NCBI GenBank assembly: GCA_043228905.1
Contig: JBHGNT010000005.1
Coordinates: forward strand, 1,488,001 to 1,552,000
Origin: Azolla caroliniana
Taxonomy: Eukaryota > Polypodiophyta
Length of the DNA stretch: 64,000 nt
Direction of reading: 5' to 3'
Below the pieces are notes generated by a model that saw nothing but the letters and a program-made list of their open reading frames with translations, searched no databases and was not told where the DNA came from. Both the position numbers and the translations under genes were made by a program. Below, piece by piece: positions 48,321 to 63,000 of this stretch. Numbering within the stretch: position 1 is the stretch's first letter; every line of letters begins with the position of its first letter.

Positions 48321-50700
48321 AAAACATTGATTTATTATATATTAAGTTGGGTTCTCGTAGGAAACAAAAACATGGACATGAACAAAATACACAATGTTAG
48401 GGTTGGAAGGATTGATTAGTGTATCTATACGTCGTGCTTTATTTCAAATTATGTCTACAAAGGTCGAAAGAAAGTAGCAAAATGGTTAAGGGATTCATTA
48501 GCATAAAATAACTTTTGAAATCATAGAAATATGTGATGTTGCAACAAAACATCACAATAGTTGTTATTATGAGCAAGTGCCAACAAATACCTTGACAATG
48601 CTCCAATTTCTTGCCCTTATATTGTAGTCCACTTCTATATTGATAGACACCATGTAATTGTGTTGTTGATTGTGTATGTAGTAGTGGACATGGTATGAAA
48701 GCTATCAAGGTTTTGCATTTGTCTGACAACGAGAGTTTGAAGCTCTAGTCAAGCCATTATGGTGCTAATGTTGTGAGTACGTGTGTGTTGAGGTAGAACC
48801 ACCATGACTTTATGGCACATCTTTGTACAACCACAAAAATAGCGACAAATTGTTTGTGATGGGAATCTTACAAACGAATGGTTTGCTTAGTGAGTGTAGC
48901 CAAAGTTGGCTATAGATAACTAAACACAAATCCTTGCTAAAGCTCAATTAAGAGTTTACAATGACTGATGACGCCATAAATGAGACACGAAGGTTTATGT
49001 ATCAAGGCCTTAACGCCTTAACAAGGATTGCCTATACATGAGGATCAATATCAAAGATTCAAAAGATTATACAATGATATTTCGTAGAAGAAAACTAAAT
49101 AGTGCTTATGTAATAACAATGTGCTTTAATCAATCACATATGGTGGTGTTATCTAAATCTTAAAGTGTTGTTCATTTATGATTGATTAACCACCTCAATG
49201 ACACTCGTTGGTGATGATATCACCCAAGTACACGACTTGTGTTCTTTCTGTGGTCACAAATTACAAAATACGCATGTATATTTAACCCTTGCACTTAAAA
49301 ACACGAGTCTTATCAATAGATTCTTCGATGTTAAACTATATATATACATATATATAGATATATAACACAAATTTATAAATCTAATTTACAGACAATGCAA
49401 TTGACATTTATTATCAAATATTTCAGCCATACCCAAATCATGTATAAAGAAAGGGTGGCGCATTCTATAAATCCACATATCCAACAAAGCTAACCAAACA
49501 TTAATAGGTTACCACTGCAACCAATATTTGTTTTCAAAATAAACTAAACATTGTAACACATGCAAATATTGTTCTCTCTTCTAACATACTAGATTTGCTT
49601 ACGATCATTATACTAATAATAACTAGCCATCCAACAACGAGTTATTCAACTAATATGGATATATTTGAAAAACTATGTTCTAAGTTTTTATGCAGATCAT
49701 TAAACAAACTACACTGTTTATCGCCAAAGAAATATTACACGAACACTTTTTGGTTGATGTTGTTGTATTCTTCCTCGAGGATTAGAAAAATTTGGCATAT
49801 CGTTAAACGGACACGAACAAATTACAAATCCTAGAGTGTTGTGGCTAGCGGAACTTAGGTTACATGAAGAAATACAAATGATTTCTAATGATCTATTCAT
49901 GTCCTAGTGGTCTATAGGACACATTTGTTGCTTTGAGATTGTACATTAGCATAAAATAGATGCACTCAACTACACCTCATCTTCTTCGATCAATTAAAGT
50001 ACATATAGACTACCATTTTCATTGGCAATGCAACATTTCGATCAATAAAAGTCTTGAGCATCGAGAGTTAATGATAAACCAAAAACCCACTATATTTTTT
50101 CTTCTATTTTGCTCCCATAGATCATAAAAGCCTTCATATGTCTAACTGTATGCATCACATTCTAAAAATAGCTCTAAAAAAACACATTAAGAGTAATTTT
50201 GATTGATTTAGAAAAGTCATGGGCGGAACAAGAGATCTACATACTCGATTTTTCGCAATGAAGTGTTGTGGGCCATTAAATCCATACGCACAACCACCAT
50301 TGCCTAGTAGTGAGAATATGTAGTAAATCATGGTTTTATGCGAGGGTACAACGCATTCTCCTCTCATGGGTGTTTTTTTTGGTAACGGAACAAGTATTCA
50401 AAAGAACAAGAAAAGGGAATTCTCGTTGCAATGTCTCCCTAAGATAATGTTCTATCTCACGGAGGAATTGGTTTTTATTTATTTTTATATATTTAGCATC
50501 GAAAGACAATACAAACCCACACTTACTTCCCTTTTTTATTTATTTGTTCTCACATGTTGTAGTAGTGAATGGTTTTCCCTTTGATAAAAGGGGAAAAAAT
50601 TCATGAAAGTGTGATGGTAAGTAAGTAAGTAAAGCCATATATTTTCCTGCTTGTATTTCACCATGAAAGAGAAAAAAGAAAAGGAAAGAGAGGGAGGAGG
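48321..50700. other. Intergenic, nothing recognised
   Basis: AT-rich sequence with no supportable gene. A short TATATA stretch lies near 49338-49362. Confidence 0.5.
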
Positions 50701-50709
50701 GATTAAACA

Positions 50710-50862
50710 AGAAATGAAAAGAAATGAAAAGAACAGAGATGAAATGAAATGAAATGACAGAGATGAAATGAAATGAAAAGAACAGAGATGGAATGAAATG
50801 AAATGACAGAGATGAAATGAAAAGAAAAGAGACGAAATGAAATGAAATGAAATGACAGGAAA
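50710..50862. repeat. Purine-rich GAAAT minisatellite upstream of PEPC
   Basis: A 150-base all-purine-like run built from gaaat and gaaaag units with a longer ~50-base period marked by 'gaacagagatg' and 'gacagagatg'. It lies about 200-350 bases upstream of the PEPC start codon, in the promoter or leader. Confidence 0.9.
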
Positions 50863-50938
50863 TGAATGCAAAACCCTCCCTCCCTCGTGTCTCAGTCCTG
50901 CCATCTCTATTCAACTTAGCAAGTCGTAGTTAGAAGCA

Positions 50939-50973
50939 GATGGCGATGGCGATGGCGATGGCGATGATGATGA
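50939..50973 (+). repeat. GATGGC hexanucleotide repeat in the PEPC leader
   Basis: Five units of gatggc followed by gatgatgatgaag, about 90 bases before the PEPC ATG. Each unit contains an ATG, but the frames do not run far. Confidence 0.85.
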
Positions 50974-51064
50974 AGAAGTAGAAGACCTCCACGCTCAAGT
51001 TTCTCTGTCTTTGTCTCCGTCTCTCTTCTTTCTCCTTCTCCACGTTTCCTGTTTATCTTTTACC

Positions 51065-54000
51065 ATGACCGATACCACCGATGACATCGCTGAAGACATA
51101 TCCTTCCAGGCTTTCGAAGACGATTGCCAGCTCCTTGGCAATCTTCTCAACGACTGCCTCCAACACGAGGTCGGAAATGATTTCATGGAGAAAGTGGAGA
51201 GAGCTCGACTCTTGGCACAGGTGTTCACAGCCATAACTCATAGCTCTCTTGTTTCATCCCATCTCTCTCCCTCCCTCTCGATCATGGTGAATTATAATTT
51301 TTTTTGGCATGACTTGCCTGCCACATTTGATTGGATTCATCTTCTGTATTACTGTGGATCAATGGCTTCTTGTAAATGTGTCTTGTTTTGTATGTTCATC
51401 CAATGCGTCATGATCGTGTTCCCACAATAATTTTTATCTTTATTTTCTTGTTGCAATTATCAGTATCTGTTCTTCCTCTAGTATCAGGCCTTTTTACAAT
51501 GATAGATGTTGTACTTAATCCTGTAGACTCAATCGTTTTCATGCGACAATGGTTTCTCCGATTGCTTCAATTCTACAGCCATATTGTTTTACTGTTAGTA
51601 TATTCATCCTCGTTAAATGTATATTAGAGTGCATGCAACATGCGCATGGCTGGGGTGGAGAATGCAGCTGAATGGCTTACCAAGCAACTTGAACAAGAGA
51701 TTTCCAACATGACACTGGAAGAGGCAGTGCCGCTGGCCAGGGCCTTCAGCCATTACCTCAATTTGACAGGAATAGCTGAGACTCATCATAGGTTAGACAG
51801 CATAAGATTTTCTTTCTCTAATTTGTGCTTTCTGATGAACTAATATAGCTGAGACTGTGATCCGAAATTAATTGTTACTTAGTGCTCGGCGAACTAGATC
51901 CAATGCCCATGTGTCAAAATCTTGTGATGATGTATTTGGGAAACTCATTCAAAGTGGGGTTTCTCCTGAGGATGTATTCAAGGCTGTATGCAATCAAGTT
52001 AAGTTTTTTCTCGTCTTATCTTGTTCATTAAAGTTGAGGTATAACAAGTGACATTCGATAACTGATTCTATGTGCTCCTTCAGGAGGTTGAAATTGTACT
52101 TACTGCTCATCCCACTCAGATAAATAGACGAACATTACAATATAAGCACTTGCGCATCGCGGTATTTCTTTTGTCTCAAGTACATGTACAGTTTGTTCAA
52201 AGGAATATGCCACAATCTTAAGTTGATTGCGTTCTGTACCTATGATCAGCATCTCTTGGAGTACAAAGATCGGGCAGATTTGACTCATGAAGATCGAGAA
52301 CTTTTGATTGAAGATCTGGTATTATGAGATATCTATGTTATTCCATACATTGAAATTATGGTTGTTTCGAATGACTAGATCAATATAATATTTGCAACAC
52401 CCTCAATGCAGGTAAGAGAAATAGTTTCACTATGGCATACTGATGAAATAAGACGAATTCAACCCACTCCTTTAGATGAGGCTCGAGGAGGCACGAATAT
52501 ATAAGATTTATAGTCCCTTCTTTAGCTGAAATATGGGCATCTTTCAGAGGATAAACAAGCATGTTCCTTTGCACTCCAGGTTTACACATAGTAGAACAAT
52601 CATTGTGGAAAGCTGTGCCACAATATCTTCGCCGAGTCAGCAATGCCCTGAAAAAAGCATGTTTTCTTAAAACCTGTTCATATTCTCATTTAATAGATTT
52701 TTAAAAACATTATGCACATTTTCCTGGTTCACTTTTGTGTTTTTTGAATGCATAATGTTGCACATTGACAATATCAAATGCGTCGTTTCATTGATACTGT
52801 TGAGATGTTTGATGGGAATCATTTTAAAATTAAGAAATTCAGTAACATTATATCCGACTAGAAACCCAAATTTTGTTTTTCGGATGGAAAAGGTCATCTT
52901 AATTAGATTATATAATTACATAGGAGTTATATTCTGCATGTGAGACATATTTCTGGGGCTGTCATGTAAATTCTTTGGGCTTTTACTCACGTAAGCATTT
53001 TTAACATGCTATATTATGTATGTAATTGGGACATAAATAACTGATAATGCAACTTGTTGAATGTAAGGTAAGAGATCAGCTAAATAACATCTAGGTAACT
53101 TACTTATGTACCTATAGGCATATGCGGAAGGAAATACTTCACTTGATTGTAAATTGTTCTAAGCTAGAAGACCAACTCAGGAAGTCCCCCAAAACTTTAT
53201 GTGCAGGAAGAGTAAGCAATAATATGTCGAGGATCCTAATACACTAGCTAAGAAACTGCCATCTACTTTCCTTTAAACAGTATACTGGCAAACCACTTCC
53301 ACTAACTTGTACTCCAATCAAGTTTGGATCCTGGATGGGTGGAGACAGAGATGGAAATGCTAACGTTACTGCCAAGGTACAATGTTCTCTCAATTTGCAT
53401 CAGAATGTTTAGAGCATAAGAATCTTTATTCCCACATTACTTACAAACTTCATAGATGATTGCTTAATGTGTCCAGCTCACTTATGTTGTAAATTTATTT
53501 TCATTTTTTCACTACACTACATGAAGCCCTTATTTTCTCCCAGCTGCAGTACTTAAAACCTGACCTTCAACTTACAACCTGTTTTAATCACCATCGTAAT
53601 ATGCATATTGGTTAGTGCTGCATTATAATATTTATCTATATATAATATACATATACTTAATAGAGTAGAATATTGATATCAATGAGGTTATGGGGAGCTA
53701 TACTGGAAATAAATGTAGTAAGTGTAAGGGTTAGGAATGATGTCAATAGGGCTGAGGAATACTCGGGATTCACCCTAGTATAGGCTCTTTAGATGCATCA
53801 GTGGAGCTATGGTCGAAAAGATAGAAAGATAGATTATATTATCGTCTTTGGAGGTCAAATATGACCTATGAGACCAAAAATATTACATTTCACGTGATAC
53901 GTGTGAAGGTGAGTAGCGACTCTCGATGTTCAAGAACTTTACCAATGAATGTTGCAATCGAGAGTGCACATCGCGGTTGTGAGAGAAATTCGTGCAAGGA

Positions 54001-57000
54001 TTGGGCTCGATTGAAGAGATGTGGAAAGCATGGTCGAATATGATCAAAGGCAGGGCATTGTATCAAAGTGTGATACTCAGACTCTCGAACTTGTTTAGGG
54101 CAAAGTCTGCATAGTCGGCCACTCTAATCACTTGTGCCCCAACGCCCCGTCTCACATCTCAATGCGTGCGAGCTAAGTCGTATGGAAGCAATGGTTTGAA
54201 TGGTAGATATCGGGATGGGCTCTAACATGTATCGATGTGTACGGTTTCCCCGTTCCGCGAAGAATATGGTTTTGTAGTTAGGTGCAACATTTGTAGTATA
54301 ATGTGTGAAGCGTGAGCCACCACATTTGTCCCATGTCATGATACATTGGCGTTGCAAAAAGGCCTCATTTACAGAGGAATCTAGTGACCCATTTACAGAG
54401 AGAGCAGTAGTTGGAGGAGCTCACCTTTGAAGTGCGATCCAAAAGTTTTTAACGTATGTTTTATATGACCCATTTAGGGTTGGCCAAGTTCACAGCGAAC
54501 TTGGCCCAAAAATAACGAAAAGGTGATGAGTGACTTTCAGCCTTTATAAATAGGCCTATACACATGTACGCACTATAAGGGGGTCATTTAGGGCATTTAC
54601 CCCAACAGTAAGTTTCCATTGCTTGACTTGCAAAGTTGTTTTAGAGTTAAATCTACATTCCTATCACATCTATTGGTTAGTGCTGCATTATAATGCACAC
54701 ACACATACACACACACACATAATAGAGGTTATGGGTAGCTATACTGGAAATAAATGTAGCAAGTCTCTATTGCATCACTTACAAAGTTGTTTTAGAGTTA
54801 ATCTACATTCCTAGCACATCTATTTGTCTTAATAACTTGACTGTTCCTGTTGGGAACTTTCAAAATTTGTCTTCACAGTATAACATATTTGCATTATTAT
54901 TATGCTACCTAATTAATTTCTATAACATTTCAGGTGACAAAGGATGTGTGCCTATTGGCAAGGTGGATGACACTCGACTTGTACATACGTGAAATAGATA
55001 GCCTTCGTTTTGAGTTTTCTATGAATGTATGCAATGAAAAGCTTGGGCAATATGTTACAAACATTCTGGAAAAAGGTATACAATGGACTTCCTTGCATGT
55101 CTTTCAAATTAGAAGGAATTAATAGATGATTAAAGGATGATGTGAGAAGCTTGTATCCATTATGGTGATAAACATGATTGGTAAGGGAAGATTGTGGGAT
55201 GACTTAAAGTAATACACGAGAATAAGAAATTGGTTGGGAGATTACCTCAACAAGACACCCTGAAGGTCTGCAATGACTAGGGCAAATATTACAAATAGAT
55301 TTGAAAAAGATAAACTTTCCACAATGGCGTTTGTTGCATGTCTTTCCAATAAAAAGGAATTGATGGCTCTAAAAGAAAAGGGTAAGAAAGAGATAAGTTT
55401 GGAGGGCTGACTCAATCATGCTGATAAACAGGACTGGTAAGGGAAGACTTTGGATCACTTAGTTATCCATGAGAATTAAAACATTGGCTGGTAGATGCTA
55501 ATGATAAATTGGTAAATGTGTATAATTTGAACAAACTCACTTCTATAACCAGCCCATGCAATCATATAAATCTTTACATTTTCCAGCTGCATTTTCGATG
55601 ATATTGGTGTAGCTAGAAGCAGTTGAAATTCTATAAATTTTCAGACATTTTATAAGGTGCGACCCATTGAAGACAGAAATTTGGAACCAGACTTTGTAGT
55701 GGAAAGGGATGGAGAGGATTTCTAGTTACTCTTATATGTGACAGAGTGGTCAGCATGATAGGGCAGATGGGAGAATCTTCAAATATGTTTAGAAATAGCT
55801 CAAATATTGTATTTTCCAAGTACCCACTTTGTTGGTGAAAACATAGCTACTTAGTAGACCATTCCTAAGATTCTTTCAGCACTGCCACATCTGCCCGTGC
55901 ACACCTGCAGATGGTGATATCTCAACTCCAGCTTGACATGTTTAGGGAGAGTAAATCAGTTCACTAGATATCCAAGGTCATCCACCATTATATCTGAATA
56001 AATCCTTGGTCCCTTGAATAAGTTCTCAACTTTTCTTGTGGATATTAAAGCCTTGTGCATAAGGTGTCTGATATTGTATAGTTTTAGGTGGCCGAGCGAC
56101 TTGTGGTATATAGCCTTTCATGGGTTTCTAGTTTAATATGTTGGGATAGACATCCTTCTTGATAATGCGCAAAGTTTTTAACCTTAATGGTGATATCGGA
56201 CTTGAAAGAGTGATGTTTCTAGGTTTCAGGTGCTTCAATTCTGAAAACAGCCCTAATGACCAGGTCTGAAAACTTCCCAGTAAAAAACAGGATATATTGT
56301 TGATTCCATTTTCCTATTATGTAATTTTGCTGCAGCAAGTCACAAGGGAGAGCTGACAGCTAAATCCTAGAAACAAAATAGGAATTGCAAACAACCTTTT
56401 GGATTTTGCTTTGAAAATGGCTTGAGAACATAGTTATTGAAACTGGTGCTTTTTTTTTGAGCTTGAGAGCAATTAAATGCAGGAGAAAACTCTGAAATAC
56501 CAAGTTATGCATTATTCCCCAAGTGCCCTTGATCCACCTGTTCTCATGGAACTATATGTGCCATTTGAGCAATTACATGGTCAAGTCACCCTTGTTGTTT
56601 CTCATCAACAAAACCTCACAGAGATAAGTTTGGGCTATCTTATGGTCAACCAATTTTCTGTCACGTGCACGTAGGCCCCGGCCCCATGGACCACGACCTC
56701 ACCACCCTTGCCATCGACAAATAAAGGCCATTATCTCCCACCATCACCGGTGCTTCCATCGTTTCAGAGACTTGTCCATTCTAGATCGACCGATGCTAGA
56801 GATCTTTCGAAGACAAACTTTATAATATATCTAACTTATTTGAGGATCTTACATGTACCGAAAACCAGATCCTTTCGTCTCTTTTTTTCTTATTTACTTT
56901 TATATTATCAGTAATATTTATTTTATTTTGATTTGTTGTTCTCAAAGACGAGACAACACTTAGGATGTAATCTCTTGTTGGTCTTATAGGCCATTAATAC

Positions 57001-60000
57001 AGCCACAGCAGAAATCAGCAGAAATCATCCAAACTTTTTCAGCTACATCACTCATGCTATAAGTCAATCAGGGGCTACACAAGTAGTGTCTCAACCACAA
57101 AAGGGGTGACAATAGAGTGACCAATAGTACTTTGTTGTGCACGAATATCCATTTGGACCATAATCCGCCCCCCCTTGTTATCAACAAACCAAGGTAATTA
57201 TCATCCAAGAACAAAGTTGCTTCCATTGCGCTGGAGAGTTCTCCATAATGGATTGACTCACGCTCTTTTGAAGGCGGAAGTTTCAGTCTATCTAAGCTCA
57301 GAAAGTAAATTCTTGGCTGCTGAGAATATCTGATACCTTAGGCAGCTTTATTAATCTGGTTATACTTATTTTGGTTTGTTCTCAAAGGTGAGGCGAATTG
57401 TTAAGATGTAGTCTGATATTCTTTTGTATCTTGTCCTCTTAAAAGACAGAATTGTGAAATAACAGGGGTAGTTTCTTTCTTTCGCGGTTAACCAGGGGTA
57501 GTTGTGAAATAACAGAATTTAGGGGTATATTGAGTTTTTCCTTAAAAATACCTGTATATAAATGCATTTTTGTTGCATTAACTACAACACGTTTAAAATT
57601 CTTTGTGTGCTGAAATGTTGCAAGAGCATGAACATGAGGAAAATCGTCATGAAAGTTGGTCTCTCCAACATGGAAACAAAGCCCATGGGAAGGCTTCAGA
57701 GTATCGTGTGTTTTCTCTTCCAACTCAGCTTCCAGTTGGTGCTGATATGCCTGCTTGTACGAGTAAGTTCTGTTACTGTTTTTTGTTTTGAACCTCATGG
57801 AGAAAATGTGGACTTGGCTTGCGTCCTCCCAAAACCAGGATTTATATTTGTCTAGGTGCTACAAATCAGAGTTTTCTGCTAAAAGCAATTGTTTGCTATG
57901 TGATAGTATATCGTGTCTCAATTCTGAATCCTGATGAACTTCAAACAGGCGTTGATATAAATGGTCAAATATCATTTTCGGAGCTTCCAATTAAAGATGA
58001 TCTAGACATGTTGTCAACATATCAGGTCTGTGCTTACCAAGTAGAAGACAGAAGCAATGATTCAGTTTGTCTGATGCAGATAATCTCTATTAATCCTGTG
58101 AAATCTTGCAGAGTATGAATGGTAACACTCCAAGCCCAAATAGGGAATCAACAGAATTCTCACCAACTCTTGCAAAATCTGAGAATGGAAACGATTCATT
58201 GTTTACTAATCGAAGTGTTTCAGAACAGCAAACTAGTAGTGGAGCATACTTGGCTGCATCTGGAGGGGCAACAACTGGTTCATCTAGCACCTCTGGTTTC
58301 AGAAAGAAAGTTATCCCAGAAGCTAATGCGACATCAAGTCTGGACAAGCTCCTCTACCCAAGAGTGACTGGACGCCCAGATTTTGCTCCATATAGGGTTG
58401 TTCTTGGACATGTCAGAGAGAAGGTATATTTTGCATATTTGAATGGGCAGAAAATACATTTCTGCTAACATGTGATATACTAAAATTTGCTATTATGGAC
58501 TTGGGTTTGTATGAGATTTTCGAAACCTTGACATTGGTGGCAATTGAACAGCTTGTAAACTCACGTAGACATAAGGAACAACTTCTGGAAGGAATTCAGC
58601 CAGATGACAAGTTAGAATATTACGAGAATCCAGAAGAGCTTCTTGAAGCCCTTCTGCTTTGCTATGATTCAATGGTAAGTATAACCCCCTAAAGTATTTC
58701 CTTGGCAATGTAAGACTTGTCGTCGAGGTAAAAGTGCCTGTGCTGCTTGGATGCAGCAATCTTGCTTCCCAGAGGTCATGGCAGATGGCCGTCTGGCAGA
58801 CCTTATTAGACGAGTGGCAACTTTTGGAATGACTATGATGAAGCTCGATTTACGGCAGGTACCATATCAACGTTTATCTACTCTAGAATAAACATATTTA
58901 GCCTGAGCTCAATATTTGTGGAAATTTCTATTCATTCTTGCAGGAATCTAATAAGCATACAGAGGCCTTGGATGCTATAACAGAATTTCTTGAACTTGGA
59001 ACCTATAGTGAATGGGATGAGGAGAAAAAACTGGAATTTTTAACTGCTGAACTCAAAGGAAAGCGACCCTTAATACCTCCTTCAATAGAGGTATATGTGG
59101 ATTTGATTGAAACAAGCTTTTCTAAGCTTTTCTTTGCTCAACAAGCATTCAATTGCAAAGTCTTCAATTGATAAATGACCACATTAACATTTGACAAAGA
59201 CATATCATCCTCTAGATGACAATAATCTAACCTATTGTACATGCAAGGTCAACTTTACATGGTGATGTCTCTTATTAGGGATCAAATGAGTCAGTCATCT
59301 GGTGCTGCATTCATGAGTGAATCTCCTGTGCTTAATAGGCAGTGATTTTCTCTCACTGTATGTTATGAATTAATGCTGTGACATTCAATGAGGGATATAG
59401 GGAAAAGTGACCTGATGTTTGCATTTGTTGTACATTTGACTTAGAATATTACTCATCCTCGATCTCATGGCTCTGGCAGATAGTGCATGTGCAATGTTCT
59501 CTTGCCATATTCCACCTTCACTAAGAGGTCATGGCTATGAGCCTTGAGAAACTAGTTGCTTGTCTTTCTTTCGACAGTATGGGGTTGGCAAATTCAGGTA
59601 GGACACCCTCTAATGTCGCTTTGTAGGTTTCCCAGCATGTGATTTGATGTGTGTGCAGTAATACTGTAATTTCTTGCAATTTTCATCTGTTTTCCAACAG
59701 AAAATGGAGTTCAATATCTGTCAAACACATGTCAGCAGCTGACAACCCTGCCAATTTGTCCATGCTGTATTTCCAAACCATTACTGTACTTTCTGTGCTC
59801 AACTGGATGAGGGAAAGTTATTTTTATTTATTTTTTGTGTTTTGCTATTGGAGTTTCAGCACATTGTGGCAGTGAATGCTCCTTCATTATAAATGCACAT
59901 CTATTTCATTTCTATAAACATCACCAAGTATAGAGTAGCTGACTTGACCCGTAAGTGCCTTAGTAGGAACATCTTCTGCACTTCTGCAAAGTTGTTTGGA

Positions 60001-63000
60001 TATACTTCCACCAATTACCTCTATCCACATTTACGAGGATCTGGATCAAGAGGGCATTGAATTGTCTGGCACTTAATTGCTGTCTTGTCACTTTGCATTT
60101 TGACAACCATCCAAATGGGTTGCCCCATCCTTGTAGGTTAAGAAAGGGTATCAGTTTTCACCATACATTTTACATGCAACTGCATTTTGGTATTCACTGG
60201 GTGAAGCCAAACCTTGGTTCTTCCCATATTGGCAAGCCACTTCCTTTGTGGAACTCCTCAATGACATGTAAGAGCATTCCAAAGTGTGACGTCAGAAGTT
60301 TCAAGTGTAGACAAAGTGGCATCTGAGTTCCATAATCAAACTTTACCAGTTCAGTTTTGGAAATAAAATTCACATGGAACTGCACTTTGGTATTCTCTGC
60401 TAAACCTAAGCTTTAACATGGGTTCCTATAGACCTCGTGTTGAAGGTTTTCTTGAAATCCACAAAACAGGAATATAGTATATGACTCTTTAGTCAACTCT
60501 ATAATGTTATGAACCTTAAGCATGATTGGGTTGTTAATGGTGGAATGATTTCAAAGGTTGACTTCTTCAGCTATAACCAGAATATGGTTAGGTTTTAAAG
60601 CTTTAGATTAGGGTTCTATTGAGATCACAGGTTCTTACAGAATTTCATGTTGGGACACTTCTATGAATCCATTTACAGAATTTGAATCTCTTGCTTTCTT
60701 GCTTATTTAAAAAGGTTTGATGCTAGAAAAACAGCAACTGCAAAGCCAAGCTTTTCCTGAAACCAGTGTGAAGAATTGTTCTCTTTTCATGTTTGTCAGC
60801 CGGGACACATATGCTTATCTGTATTTCTTAATTTCGTTATATGAGTTGCAAATGCTGAGCGGATCATAATAATCAGATATTTGTGTTTTCTTTCCGTCTT
60901 TCTCATATTTTCAGGTTTCTGTGGATGTAAAGGAAGTTCTAGATACTTTCCGTGTTGCAGCAGAATTGGGAAGCAATTCACTTGGAGCATATGTCATCTC
61001 AATGGCTTCGGAGGTTTGCTTTCATTATCTTTTCTTTGCTAACATGCTTCTAAAAAACCTTTAGGTTTGCAGTACACCAACAATGAATAGCGTCAGAGAT
61101 TACATTCATTAACTTTTCTCTACTGGCATGCTTTAAATTTTATCTTTGCTCTACACCAACAATATAACTTAACAAATAGGCTAGCGACGTACTGGCAGTG
61201 GAGCTATTACAAAAGGACACTCGATTGACTGTAAGTGGAGAGCTTGGGAAACCATGTCCAGGAACTTCGTAAGTGAATGTGGGTGGTAAAAACACCATCT
61301 GATGGAAATCCAACATCTGTTATGTTAATGACTGGCAAGATGTTTTGGATGATATGCAGATTACGTGTGGTTCCTCTATTTGAGACTGTCAAGGATCTCC
61401 GTGATGCTGGTATTGTGATTCGCAAGCTTCTGTCCATTGATTGGTACAAAGAGCATCTGATCACAAATCATGGTGGCCACCAAGAGGTTTGAAATTGATG
61501 GACACTAGAGATTAGAAAATATAAATGGTGGTTCTGAGTTTACATGACATTTGTCTTGATAACGTCTGTAGATTATGCTTGGATATTCTGATTCTGGAAA
61601 GGACTCCGGTCGCTTTACTGCAGCATGGGAACTGTACAAATCTCAAGAAGATGTCATTGCAGCATGCAATGAATTTGGCATCAAAGTCACTTTGTTCCAC
61701 GGGCGTGGTGGCAGTGTTGGTCGTGGAGGTGGTCCTATGTATCTTGCCATGCAATCACAGCCACCAGGTTCTGTCATGGTATGTTACTGTATTTTATACG
61801 TGATATTACGGGTGTAAGAGCATATGGCAGATTTTGGGATTTATCATTGTATGGAAACTTCAATGAACTGCATTGTTGTCAACTTATTTTTGATCTATTG
61901 TCATCATTTGCGTTTTTCACTCAGAGAATATTTACATTCTTGCTATGTTGCACATGATATTAAAAAGGATATATATGTATTCTTTGAGGATGTTTCTAGT
62001 CTTAAGATAGATAGTGGCCAGTGGGTCATTTCCCTGCAATAAAATTTTCTGGGTTTTCACCTCTGATTGGGAGCTCAAAGTTTTGAAAACTACTACAAAA
62101 GAACGAGGGATTCCCTGAAGTAATATAATGTATTACTAGGAAAAAGGAATCAACATCGGAGCTACATTCTGTTTGATATCTGAGTTTGTTTTAGACCTAC
62201 ATGGTATGTTAATATGGGAATTGCTGCACTTCATGGTGGAAAGTTGTTGTCTACAGGGCTCACTACGAATTACGGAGCAGGGTGAAATGGTCCAGGCAAA
62301 GTTTGGCCTTCCTCAGGTAGCGGTCAGACAACTGGAGATCTATACAACAGCTGTTCTTCTTGCAACTATGCATCCTCCTGATCCTCCACGCACAGTTAAC
62401 TGGCGCAATGTAATGGAAGAGATATCAGAAATAAGCTGTAGGCAATATAGGAGCCTTGTATACGAGAACAAGGATTTCTTACAGTATTACCATGAAGCTA
62501 CACCAGAAGCTGAGCTTGGAAATTTGAATATAGGAAGCAGGCCAACGAGAAGGCGAACAACAGGCGGCATTAATTCCTTGCGTGCAATTCCCTGGATTTT
62601 TGCATGGACACAAACAAGGTTTGTGCTGCCCTCATGGCTAGGAGTTGGGGCAGGTCTTGAGGCAGCTTGTTCAAAAGGGTATGAAGAAGAACTGAAAGCT
62701 ATGTATAGAGAGTGGCCCTTCTTTCAGTCCACTATCGATCTCATTGAAATGGTGCTTGCTAAGACAGATCTTCACATTGTTAAGCATTACGACGAGCTGT
62801 TGGTGGATCCTACCCGTCAGCCCATTGGTGCAGAATTGCGAGAGGCCTTGAGTGTGACCCAAAAACTTGTGTTGCTCATAAGTGGGCATCAGAAGCTCTC
62901 CGAGAATAACAAGACGCTGAGGCGTTTGATAGAGAGCCGACAACCCTACCTGAACCCCATCAACATGCTACAAGTTGAGATTTTGCGCCGATTGAGGCAA

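Noticed and set aside
50536-50914. Minus-strand frames with Phe-His-Phe-Ile-Ser repeats, 120 codons long
   Set aside because: Translation of the GAAAT minisatellite.
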